From Eubacterium sp. (GTDB taxonomy: Bacteria > Bacillota > Clostridia > Oscillospirales > Acutalibacteraceae), in NCBI GenBank assembly GCA_029050995.1, contig JAIDLO010000159.1:1-13133 (forward strand): DNA of 13,133 bases, in the 5' to 3' direction. The position numbers were made by a program, and so were the translations under genes. Shown piece by piece: positions 1 through 6,452 of this stretch. Position 1 is the stretch's first letter, and every line of letters begins with the position of its first letter. The notes below the pieces were generated by a model, which was not told where the DNA came from, did no database searches, and saw only the letters and a program-made list of their open reading frames with translations.

Positions 1-1030
1 CCTTTTCAACGCCGAATTTTTCAAGAGTAGGCACTTCGCAGATTTTGCATAATTCCTTGCAGGCATTTAAGAACGCCTCTGCCGCAGTTTTGTCATCATC
101 TGCTGTGTGGGCAGCGTGGATTGCGCGTCCTAAATCGGCAAATCTGTCATACGCGCCGTCAAGTGCAAAGCTGAAGCATTCGCTTAAAAGCATAGCGTTT
201 GAAAGTCCGTGCGGAACATGAAATAATGCGCCGATCGGGCGGCTCATTCCATGAATAATCGTAACGGATGCGTTGTTGAACGCAACGCCTGCCTCAAGCG
301 CCGCAAGGCTCATTTCTGCTCTTGCCTCAATGTTTTTCGGTTCTTTGTAAACAATAGGAAGGTTTTTGAAAATTCGCTTAACTGCGCTGATTGCAAGGTC
401 ATCTGTTAATGGTTGTGCTTTCTTTGAAGTGTATGCTTCGGTAGCGTGGCAGAGTGCGTCAAGCCCTGTTGCTGCTGTAACGGCTGGCGGTGCAGTCAGT
501 GTAAATGCAGGGTCGTCAATTGCAAGTGTCGGCATTAAAACAGGGCCTTTCAGCAGCATTTTAATGTCTTCTTTTGTGTTTGTTATAATGGTAAACTGCG
601 TTGCTTCAGAGCCTGTTCCGCTTGTTGTAGGAACGGCAACCATTGGCGGTGTCGGAATGTTGATGCTTTTTCCGTAGTAATCGTCAATCTCTCCGCCGTT
701 TGTTGCAACCGCGCCGATTGCTTTCATCGCGTCAATAGGGGAGCCTCCGCCGATTGCGATTAAAAAATCACATTCGTCATTTCTGTATTGCTCAATTCCC
801 TTGTCAATAATTGTATCTGTCGGCTCGGAATTTACATTGTCGTAAATGCTGTATGCGATGTCAAGCTCGTCCAGCTTGTCCGTAACAAGCTTAACATTTC
901 CTAAACGAACCATAAATCTGTCTGTAACAATAAGGGCTTTTTTGCCGAAATCCTTAAGCAAGGTTTTTGCATTTTCAAGCGCACCCTCGCCGTAAACGAT
1001 TTTACCCGGCATAATAAACTGAAATCCCAT
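1..1030 (-). CDS. Iron-containing alcohol dehydrogenase (group III), C-terminus outside window
   Basis: Reading from the ATG at 1030, 343 codons are present before the window edge. The family usually has about 380-390 residues, so roughly 40 are missing. The protein would reduce an aldehyde or oxidise an alcohol in the cytosol with NAD(P)H and a bound Fe2+ or Zn2+. The N-terminal nucleotide-binding half contains GGGSPIDAMKA near residues 94-104 and TTSGTGSEAT near 135-144. The C-terminal half carries the four expected metal ligands: Asp191 and His195 (GLDALCHATEA), His260 (HGMSRP) and His274 (VPHG). The second His found after HGM in FucO is Arg here, as in many clostridial members. An AGAGG ribosome binding site lies 8 bases before the ATG. 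The gene has its own promoter and is separated from the upstream AraC gene by a terminator. The substrate cannot be read from the sequence; butanol, 1,3-propanediol or hydroxy-acid dehydrogenases all fit. Confidence 0.95.
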   Translation of the reverse strand, partial: MGFQFIMPGKIVYGEGALENAKTLLKDFGKKALIVTDRFMVRLGNVKLVTDKLDELDIAYSIYDNVNSEPTDTIIDKGIEQYRNDECDFLIAIGGGSPIDAMKAIGAVATNGGEIDDYYGKSINIPTPPMVAVPTTSGTGSEATQFTIITNTKEDIKMLLKGPVLMPTLAIDDPAFTLTAPPAVTAATGLDALCHATEAYTSKKAQPLTDDLAISAVKRIFKNLPIVYKEPKNIEARAEMSLAALEAGVAFNNASVTIIHGMSRPIGALFHVPHGLSNAMLLSECFSFALDGAYDRFADLGRAIHAAHTADDDKTAAEAFLNACKELCKICEVPTLEKFGVEK

Positions 1031-1064
1031 ATTTCATACCTCTTTTACCGCAATATGATTATAT

Positions 1065-1093
1065 ATTTTAGGCAGAAAAATAATAAATGTCAA
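1065..1093 (-). promoter_or_regulatory. Sigma-70-type promoter of the alcohol dehydrogenase gene
   Basis: On the minus strand there is a perfect -35 TTGACA (1088-1093), a 17-base spacer and a -10 TAAAAT (1065-1070). Transcription would start near 1058, giving a leader of about 28 bases with the AGAGG site in it. A TATAAT a few bases further downstream is too far (24 bases) from the same -35 box. This is the best match to consensus in the window. Confidence 0.75.
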
Positions 1094-1106
1094 GAGTAAA
1101 GCAATA

Positions 1107-1136
1107 AAAAACACACCTTACAAAAGGTGTGTTTTT
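1107..1136 (-). terminator. Intrinsic terminator after the AraC-type gene
   Basis: A perfect 13-bp stem (1107-1119 with 1124-1136) closes a 4-base loop. The core is ACACACCTT paired with AAGGTGTGT, flanked by A and T runs on either side, so it could work on both strands. It lies 11 bases beyond the AraC stop codon and just upstream of the alcohol dehydrogenase promoter, isolating the two genes. Confidence 0.85.
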
Positions 1137-1146
1137 CATTGTAATA

Positions 1147-2013
1147 TCATTCAGTTTTTGATACGGGAAGATATATTTCAATGTATCTTTCCTCTTTGTC
1201 AATCATAGTCCAATTTGTTATATAGAGCTGGTTTCTGCTTTCATCTAATTTATAGCCGCTGTTTGCTAACCATTCATTATCAATAAGTGTTTGATAGTAT
1301 ACATCTTTTAATTGCTCAGTGGGATATTTGCATTTTTTGGTTGTGATTTTTGCAAATAATCCGCCGTCAAAATGTACTGTTTCACAGCCATTCGGAATGC
1401 TGCTGCACTTTGAGCAGATATAGTGGGCATATTTAGAATCGTCTGTTTTCTTGTATACCTCATACCAAATATGGTCATCTGTCATTAAATCATTCTGCTC
1501 TTTTCTTGATGATTCCCACGCATCATCGTCATTATCCCAACGCGTGTCAATATCCTTGTTCATATTGCCGAATGCAATTGTTTTAAAGCCTATAAAATCT
1601 TGATTATTTAATTCAACAATTTCAAATGCCATTTTGCTTCCTCCGTTTACTTTTATTTCAAGTGTTATTCTGTTGAATATATGAAAATTTGTTTTGCTTT
1701 TTTTAATTTCCCCCGGATTGATATTGTGAAATTCCCTGAATGCTCTGGAAAAGCCTTCGCTGCTGTCATATCCATATTTCAAGGCAATATCAAGCACAGA
1801 GTTATTGCTGTTAATCAGTTCAAATGCAGCAAGCGTTAATCTGCGGTTTCTGATGTATTCTCCAACAGTATAGCCTGTGATACTAAGAAGTGTTTTCTGA
1901 AACTGCGTGATGTTCATTGAGGTAACGAATTGTAAGTTTTCATTACGGATTTCTCCAATTAAATTATTCTCAATGTAATCAATTCCTTTTTGCAAACTGT
2001 CAACCTGATTCAT
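1147..2013 (-). CDS. AraC-family regulator with C-terminal GyrI-like effector domain
   Basis: The 288-residue protein has an N-terminal AraC/XylS DNA-binding domain, with two helix-turn-helix units at about residues 25-46 and 73-96. The second includes SVLDIALKYGYDSSEGFSRAF and is followed by the typical NPGE. From about residue 129 to the end it resembles the GyrI-like/AraC effector-binding domain seen in Rob- and BltR-type multidrug regulators (EIVELNNQDFIGFKTIAFGN through YIEIYLPVS), which binds small hydrophobic or cationic ligands. An unusual cysteine set sits in that domain: Cys200, Cys203, Cys210 and Cys228. The start is clear, with AGGAGG just before the ATG at 2013. The gene is a single transcription unit between two terminators. 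It could regulate the neighbouring dehydrogenases or itself; the ligand is unknown. Confidence 0.92.
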   Translation of the reverse strand: MNQVDSLQKGIDYIENNLIGEIRNENLQFVTSMNITQFQKTLLSITGYTVGEYIRNRRLTLAAFELINSNNSVLDIALKYGYDSSEGFSRAFREFHNINPGEIKKSKTNFHIFNRITLEIKVNGGSKMAFEIVELNNQDFIGFKTIAFGNMNKDIDTRWDNDDDAWESSRKEQNDLMTDDHIWYEVYKKTDDSKYAHYICSKCSSIPNGCETVHFDGGLFAKITTKKCKYPTEQLKDVYYQTLIDNEWLANSGYKLDESRNQLYITNWTMIDKEERYIEIYLPVSKTE

Positions 2014-2154
2014 TATTCAACCTCCTTTCAACACTATTTTAGTAAACGGCAAATATTTTTTCTTGATAATTTAAATCTGTTTTTATCGGTTAAATCTTTC
2101 CTTAGTTAAAACTAAAAATCCATTAATTTCAAATAGAGTATAAAACCAAACTGT

Positions 2155-2190
2155 AAAAAATATCCCGAAACATAAATGCGTTTCGGGATA
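2155..2190 (-). terminator. Intrinsic terminator after the aldehyde dehydrogenase gene
   Basis: An 11-bp perfect stem (2161-2171, TATCCCGAAAC, with 2180-2190) closes an 8-base loop. On the minus strand it is followed by six Ts (complement of 2155-2160). It begins 18 bases after the aldehyde dehydrogenase stop codon. No convincing AraC promoter could be picked out in the AT-rich 2014-2154 stretch between this hairpin and the AraC start. Confidence 0.85.
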
Positions 2191-2208
2191 TAATGTTAAA
2201 TCATTAAA

Positions 2209-3714
2209 TTAAAGAAGTCCGTCCCAGGTGTCAACTTCTTTAGCCTTCATTTCTTCCTCGTCAAACCAGTGCTGTGTTACAGATTTGCTTTCTGTAAAGA
2301 AGCGGTAAGCGTCTTTGCCAAGGCAGTGAAGATCGCCGAAGAAGCTCTTTTTATGTCCGCTGAAAGGAATGAAACCAACAGGAACAGGGATACCAACATT
2401 GATACCAACCTGGCCGCCGTCTGTATATCTTGCAAACTGGCGAGCATAGTATCCGCTCTGTGTGTAAATAACGGAGCCGTTAGCATATGGATTTGCATTC
2501 ATAATTGCAAGTCCCTCATCAAAATCCTTGCATCTCTTAATGCAGAGAACAGGACCGAAAACTTCGTCGCGTCCGATTGTCATATCCTCTGTAACATGGT
2601 CAAAGATTGTTGGGCCAACGAAATATCCGCTTTCATATCCTTCAGGAACTTCTGGATTTCTTCCGTCAAGTACAAGAGTAGCACCCTCGTCAACACCCTT
2701 CTGAATGTCTGCAACAACCTCATCATAATGCTTCTTGTATGTGATAGGACCTAAGCGGGTTGCCTTGTCCCAGGCAGGACCGCAGTTTACATTCATAGCC
2801 TGCTTTTTAAGCTCTGCAACGAATCTGTCAGCAATAGATTCCTGAACAACGCAAACGGAAAGTGCCATACATCTCTGACCTGCACAGCCATAAGCTGAAT
2901 TGATAACGCCAGCAACTGTTCTTTCAAGAGCGCAGTCTTCCATAATAAGAGCGTGGTTTTTAGCCTGGCAGAGCGCCTGAACTCTCTTTCCTGCAGCAGC
3001 AGCTCTTTCGTAAACCTTAAGACCAACAGGTGTTGAACCAACAAATGTAACACCCTGAACATCCGGATGATCAAGAATTGTATTAACCTCGTTTCTTGAG
3101 CAGGTAACAATGTTGATTACACCGTCAGGAATGCCTGCTTCCTTGTAAATCTCAGCAATTCTCATAGCTGTTCTTGGTGTAAGAGAAGCAGCCTTAAGTA
3201 CCATTGTGTTACCGCATGCAACGCAAACAGGAGCCATCCAGCCAAAAGGAATCATAGCAGGGAAGTTAACAGGAACAATGCCTGCAAAAACGCCCATAGG
3301 CTCACGGTATTTAACGGTATCAAAGCCTGATGAAGCGTCCATAATGCTTTCGCCCATCATAAGTGACGGAGCCTGAATAGCAAGCTCTGTACCCTCAATA
3401 GCCTTACCTACATCGCCAACAGCCTCTGCCCAAGCCTTACCGTTTTCTTCACAAACAATCATTGTAAGCTCATCATTGTATTTTAAAAGGAGCTCACGGA
3501 TTTTGAAAAGAATCTGAGATCTTTTTCTTGCAGGTGTTGCTCTCCATGCAGGATAAGCAGCCTTTGCAGCTTCAATAGCTTCAAGAACCTCGTCGTTTGT
3601 ACAGCAAGGTGCCTGACCTGTGATTTCGCCTGTAGACGGATTATGGAGATCATACCAGATATCTGTTTTTGAATCCTTGAATTCTCCGTTTACAAAATAT
3701 TTGAGTTTTTCCAT
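2209..3714 (-). CDS. Methylmalonate-semialdehyde dehydrogenase-like, CoA-acylating aldehyde dehydrogenase
   Basis: This 501-residue protein belongs to the MmsA/IolA branch of the aldehyde dehydrogenase superfamily. Members oxidise (methyl)malonate semialdehyde with NAD+ and CoA, releasing CO2 and forming propionyl- or acetyl-CoA. Branch-specific signatures are SLMMGES (117-123), NFPAMIPF (150-157), KNHALIMED (252-260) and AGQRCMALS (278-286). The catalytic residue is Cys282, the oxyanion Asn is Asn150, and Arg281 matches the Arg before the Cys conserved in this branch. The NAD-binding region has Lys174 and GSTPVG (226-231). The Glu of the ELGG motif, the general base in hydrolytic ALDHs, is absent and the segment reads ALCQAK, which fits a thiol-acyl transfer enzyme. 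A GTGAGGT site precedes the ATG. No other valine- or inositol-degradation genes are visible, so the physiological substrate is open. Confidence 0.92.
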   Translation of the reverse strand: MEKLKYFVNGEFKDSKTDIWYDLHNPSTGEITGQAPCCTNDEVLEAIEAAKAAYPAWRATPARKRSQILFKIRELLLKYNDELTMIVCEENGKAWAEAVGDVGKAIEGTELAIQAPSLMMGESIMDASSGFDTVKYREPMGVFAGIVPVNFPAMIPFGWMAPVCVACGNTMVLKAASLTPRTAMRIAEIYKEAGIPDGVINIVTCSRNEVNTILDHPDVQGVTFVGSTPVGLKVYERAAAAGKRVQALCQAKNHALIMEDCALERTVAGVINSAYGCAGQRCMALSVCVVQESIADRFVAELKKQAMNVNCGPAWDKATRLGPITYKKHYDEVVADIQKGVDEGATLVLDGRNPEVPEGYESGYFVGPTIFDHVTEDMTIGRDEVFGPVLCIKRCKDFDEGLAIMNANPYANGSVIYTQSGYYARQFARYTDGGQVGINVGIPVPVGFIPFSGHKKSFFGDLHCLGKDAYRFFTESKSVTQHWFDEEEMKAKEVDTWDGLL

Positions 3715-3757
3715 GAATTTCTACCTCACTTGAATATTTTATTTAATTACATTCTAT

Positions 3758-3786
3758 ATTCTATCACTTTGCAGCAATGAATTCAA
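3758..3786 (-). promoter_or_regulatory. Sigma-70-type promoter of the aldehyde dehydrogenase gene
   Basis: On the minus strand, TTGAAT (3781-3786) is followed after exactly 17 bases by TAGAAT (3758-3763). The leader to the ATG at 3714 would be about 37 bases and contains the ribosome binding site. It lies in the 130-base region shared with the divergent feoA gene. No equally good plus-strand promoter for feoAB was found there. Confidence 0.6.
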
Positions 3787-3828
3787 TATTAATATTTTTA
3801 ATCACTTAATTTTATTTGCTGTCATAGG

Positions 3829-3846
3829 ATAATTAGGGTGAATTAT
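3829..3846. promoter_or_regulatory. Inverted repeat over the feoA ribosome binding site and start
   Basis: ATAATT (3829-3834) and AATTAT (3841-3846) form a 6-6-6 inverted repeat around AGGGTG, which is itself the probable Shine-Dalgarno sequence. The repeat ends in the first two bases of the feoA ATG. Its AT-rich look and place before an iron transport operon would fit an iron-responsive repressor site of the Fur or DtxR kind, but it does not match either consensus closely. Chance is possible in such AT-rich DNA. Confidence 0.25.
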
Positions 3847-4066
3847 GACTCTTGCAGATATGAAAGAAAATGATTCCGGGATTATTTTATATATCAATAA
3901 TGATTGTGAAATAAAACGGCGTCTTTATGATATGGGATTTATAAAGGGTAATGAAATCAGTTGTGTGCAGAAAAATTTTCTCAGCTCGCCGATTGCGTTC
4001 AAAATTGAAGGCTCGGTTGTTGCTCTGCGAAAAAATGATGCACAAAAGGTGGGAGTAGTCTTATGA
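3845..4066 (+). CDS. feoA: FeoA, ferrous iron transport accessory protein
   Basis: The 73-residue protein is a typical single FeoA domain (SH3-like beta barrel) that acts in the cytosol with FeoB in Fe2+ uptake. Recognisable features are the short helix ending in CEIKRRLYDMGFIKGNEI (about residues 22-39) and the closing SPIAFKIEGSVVALRKNDA (48-66). AGGGTG lies 4 bases before the ATG. Its stop codon overlaps the feoB start in ATGA (4063-4066), so the two genes are translationally coupled. No FeoC gene follows, which is common in Firmicutes. The length is normal for the family. Confidence 0.95.
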   Translation: MTLADMKENDSGIILYINNDCEIKRRLYDMGFIKGNEISCVQKNFLSSPIAFKIEGSVVALRKNDAQKVGVVL

Positions 4067-6048
4067 AAACAGAAAGAAAAATAGCCCTTGCAGGTAATCC
4101 GAATGTGGGCAAAAGCACGGTTTTTAATGAATTAACGGGCAGCAATCAGCATACCGGGAATTGGACGGGGAAAACTGTTGATCTTGCAGAAGGCTGCTAC
4201 TACTATAAATATAATGATTACAAGCTGTATGATCTTCCGGGTACATACAGTCTTGTAATCTCCTCCAAGGAGGAAGAGGTTGCAAGAGATTTTATTGAAG
4301 GTCTTGATTATGAATGCATCGTCTGCGTTGTAGATGCAACAAATCTTGAAAGAAATTTAAATCTTGTTTTGCAGATTTCCGAAATAACAAATAAAATTGT
4401 TGTGCTTCTTAATCTTTGTGATGAAGCAAAAAAGCGAAATATAAAAATCAATTGTGAAAAGCTATCGGAAATGCTCGGTGTTCCCGTTGTGCAGGCAACG
4501 GCTCGAAGCGGAAAGGGCATAAACAATTTGCTTGAAGCTGTTCATAATGTTGTAACCGGAAATGAAAATCCGAATCCAAAAGGAATTACATATATAAGCC
4601 CGATTGAGCAGGCTGTCGGCGTTCTTGAACGGGCAGGGCTGGAAAGATATAAGGCTTTAAGAATTCTTGAAGACGGAAAAGAGCCTGATGATTTAAAGCT
4701 GAAAGCAGCATATTTGAAAGCATGGAATATTCTTGAAAGATTTAATGTAAGCGGAGATAATTTCATTGAAAGCCGAACACTTTCCGTTTATCAGAAATCG
4801 GATTTGATTCGTAAAACAGTTTCCGAAGCATTGCCTTCAAAAGCAGAAAAAAGAGAAAAAGTGCTTGATAAAGTTCTTATGGGAAAATATACTGCAATTC
4901 CCTGTATGCTGTTTATTTTTGCCGTTGTTCTGTGGATTACGATTGCAGGTTCAAATTATCCGTCTGATTTGCTCAGAAATGTGTTTGATCATTTTGAAAT
5001 CTGGCTTGCCGATACGCTGGCAGGCTGGGGTATTTCCGCAATTGTAATCAGTCTTGTCGTCAATGGAATTCTTCGTGTTCTGCTTTGGGTCGTTGCCGTT
5101 ATGCTTCCGCCTATGGCAATCTTCTTTCCGCTCTTTGCTGTGCTGGAGGATTTCGGTGTTCTTCCGAGAATTGCGTTTAATCTTGATCCTTGCTTTAAAT
5201 TCTGCGGTGCCTGCGGCAAGCAGGCGTTAACGACCTGTATGGGCTATGGCTGTAATGCCGTTGGCGTAACAGGTGCAAGAATCATAGATTCTCCGCGTGA
5301 ACGAAAGATTGCAATTATAACCAATAGCCTTTCCCCCTGTAACGGCAGATTTCCGCTGTTAATCGCAGTTACGGCTATGTTCTTTACGAAGAACACCTTG
5401 CTATCTGCACTAATACTTCTTGGTTTTATTACATGGTCTATGGCGGCTACACTGCTGTCCTCCTTTATGCTGACAAAAACAGCTCTTAAAGGAGATTCCT
5501 CCTCCTTTGTGCTTGAGCTTCCGCCGTACAGAAAACCGCAATTCTTTAAAATTATCGGGCAAACCGTAAAGGAAAAAGTATTTTTTGTTTTGCTGCGTGC
5601 AGTTGCAGTTGCTGCCCCCGCAGGGCTTGTTATCTGGATTCTTGCAAATATTAAGGTTGGCGATGCAATGCTTCTCAATGTGATTGCAGAATTCCTTGAA
5701 CCAGTCGGAAAATTTATGGGGCTTGACGGTGTTATTCTTCTTGCATTCATTCTCGGCTTTCCGGCGAATGAAATTGTTATTCCGATTATCCTTATGACTT
5801 ATCTTTCAACAGGGGAGCTAAGCGATTATTCCTCGCTTGAAAGCTTAAGAACAATTCTTGTTGATAACGGCTGGTCCGCAACAACAGCAATCTGTACCTG
5901 CGTTTTCTCTATGTTCCATTTCCCTTGCTCAACAACCTTGCTCACGATCTGGAAAGAAACAAAAAGCGTTAAATGGACCGCAATGTCCGTTGCTGTTCCT
6001 TTGCTGCTTGGCTTCGTTTTGTGCGTATTTATCAATTTCATATTTTAA
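4063..6048 (+). CDS. feoB: FeoB, GTP-dependent ferrous iron transporter
   Basis: The 661-residue protein imports Fe2+ across the cytoplasmic membrane. The N-terminal G domain has all GTPase motifs: G1 GNPNVGKS (11-18), switch Thr near 35-38, G3 DLPG (57-60), G4 NLCD (117-120) and a G5-like TARSGKG (146-152). A helical linker follows, then the membrane domain from about residue 275. The two Gate regions are visible: CGACGKQALTTC at 381-392 with GYGCN at 394-398, and FPANEIVIP at 566-574. The C-terminal FHFPCSTT motif is at 618-625. After the first Gate the protein reads PCNGRFP (425-431), where the E. coli-type protein has SCGAR. It is shorter than the roughly 770-residue E. coli protein but normal for a compact clostridial form. 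The gene overlaps feoA by 4 bases and ends before a strong terminator, so feoAB is a two-gene operon. Nothing in the sequence suggests inactivation. Confidence 0.95.
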   Translation: MKTERKIALAGNPNVGKSTVFNELTGSNQHTGNWTGKTVDLAEGCYYYKYNDYKLYDLPGTYSLVISSKEEEVARDFIEGLDYECIVCVVDATNLERNLNLVLQISEITNKIVVLLNLCDEAKKRNIKINCEKLSEMLGVPVVQATARSGKGINNLLEAVHNVVTGNENPNPKGITYISPIEQAVGVLERAGLERYKALRILEDGKEPDDLKLKAAYLKAWNILERFNVSGDNFIESRTLSVYQKSDLIRKTVSEALPSKAEKREKVLDKVLMGKYTAIPCMLFIFAVVLWITIAGSNYPSDLLRNVFDHFEIWLADTLAGWGISAIVISLVVNGILRVLLWVVAVMLPPMAIFFPLFAVLEDFGVLPRIAFNLDPCFKFCGACGKQALTTCMGYGCNAVGVTGARIIDSPRERKIAIITNSLSPCNGRFPLLIAVTAMFFTKNTLLSALILLGFITWSMAATLLSSFMLTKTALKGDSSSFVLELPPYRKPQFFKIIGQTVKEKVFFVLLRAVAVAAPAGLVIWILANIKVGDAMLLNVIAEFLEPVGKFMGLDGVILLAFILGFPANEIVIPIILMTYLSTGELSDYSSLESLRTILVDNGWSATTAICTCVFSMFHFPCSTTLLTIWKETKSVKWTAMSVAVPLLLGFVLCVFINFIF

Positions 6049-6053
6049 ATATT

Positions 6054-6093
6054 AAAAGTGATGCAGTAGATATGCTGTGTCACTTTTATTTTT
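6054..6093 (+). terminator. Intrinsic terminator of feoAB
   Basis: AAAAGTGA (6054-6061) pairs with TCACTTTT (6080-6087). Five more inner pairs, two of them G-T, extend the stem to 13 bp around an 8-base loop. It is followed by ATTTTT. It starts 6 bases after the feoB stop codon. Confidence 0.85.
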
Positions 6094-6102
6094 ACAAAAC
6101 AG

Positions 6103-6131
6103 TTGCTTTTGTTCAAATTAAAGTGTATACT
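6103..6131 (+). promoter_or_regulatory. Sigma-70-type promoter upstream of the repeat element and GPH transporter
   Basis: TTGCTT (6103-6108), a 17-base spacer and TATACT (6126-6131) make a good vegetative promoter after the feoB terminator. Transcription would begin around 6138, at the first base of the inserted repeat. The next plus-strand gene starts at 6453, so this is probably the original promoter of the transporter-hydrolase operon. Confidence 0.55.
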
Positions 6132-6138
6132 AAAATTA

Positions 6139-6161
6139 GGCAATAAAAAGTAATCCAAACC
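6139..6161 (+). repeat. Left terminal inverted repeat of copy 1
   Basis: It begins GGCAATAAAAAGTAATCC and ends AAACC. The reverse complement of 6389-6411 is identical except for one base (A here, G there, at position 11). The matching bases TTA just outside are shared by both ends. Confidence 0.85.
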
Positions 6162-6388
6162 TGCCAAAATGCAGTATTAAAGCGAATTTGAAATTTTTCA
6201 CTGTTGCCTTGCGTCAGCAAGGCTGCCATCTCAAAATCCCAAATTCATCTTTACTCCAAGCATTTTGGTGCTGCGCAGTTTAAATTGAGCTGATTTGTTC
6301 TTAATCAAGGCACAAAAACGCAGGAATACTTTGCGTATTCCGAGGCTTTTTAACACAGAGTAAGGGCAAATCAGCCAATTTAAACCAC

Positions 6389-6411
6389 GGTTTGGATTAC
6401 TCTTTATTGCC
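6389..6411 (-). repeat. Right terminal inverted repeat of copy 1
   Basis: Read on the minus strand it begins GGCAATAAAGAGTAATCC and ends AAACC, mirroring 6139-6161 with one mismatch. The same end is found again at 13038, with two further differences. It lies 42 bases before the transporter start codon. Confidence 0.85.
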
Positions 6412-6452
6412 TAAGGTGTAAAATTTATTTGAAAGAAAGGCTGTTTTGTAAA

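Larger units (their letters stand above)
6139..6411. mobile_element. MITE-like structured repeat, complete copy 1
   Basis: This 273-bp non-coding element fills most of the gap between feoB (6048) and the transporter start (6453). It has near-perfect 23-bp terminal inverted repeats and is flanked by TA on both sides (6137-6138 and 6412-6413), as expected for a TA target duplication of the IS630/Tc1 type. Inside are two hairpin arms. Arm 1 pairs CCAAAATGC (6164-6172) with 6260-6268, GAATTTG (6184-6190) with 6240-6246, and CCTTGC (6207-6212) with GCAAGG (6217-6222). Arm 2 pairs 6278-6297 with 6367-6385 and GGAATAC (6323-6329) with GTATTCC (6335-6341). It encodes no protein. A second copy in reverse orientation starts at 13038. 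Mobility is inferred; no transposase is in the window. Confidence 0.8.

Noticed and set aside
366..677. Open frame of 103 codons on the plus strand opposite the alcohol dehydrogenase
   Set aside because: The minus-strand frame carries the complete metal-binding motifs, so this is a shadow of that gene.
2102..2115. Palindrome TTAGTTAAAACTAA upstream of the AraC-type gene as an operator
   Set aside because: It is pure AT-rich symmetry in AT-rich DNA, AraC-type proteins usually bind direct repeats, and no promoter could be placed next to it.
2269..2754. Open frame of 161 codons on the plus strand inside the aldehyde dehydrogenase gene
   Set aside because: It is the complement of a strongly conserved enzyme and shows no domain, start signal or terminator of its own.
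5244..5750. Open frame of 168 codons antisense to feoB
   Set aside because: It lies wholly within feoB on the opposite strand, is low-complexity (Ser, Ile, Pro, Ala), has no ribosome binding site and resembles no protein I know.
6139..6411. Riboswitch or other regulatory RNA native to the transporter operon
   Set aside because: The TA-flanked terminal inverted repeats and the second copy at 13038 after an unrelated gene point to a mobile repeat; no known riboswitch core was recognised.
6429..6452. In-frame TTG start for the first GPH transporter, adding 8 residues
   Set aside because: No ribosome binding site precedes it, and the GAAAGAAAGG that would serve the ATG at 6453 lies downstream of this TTG.
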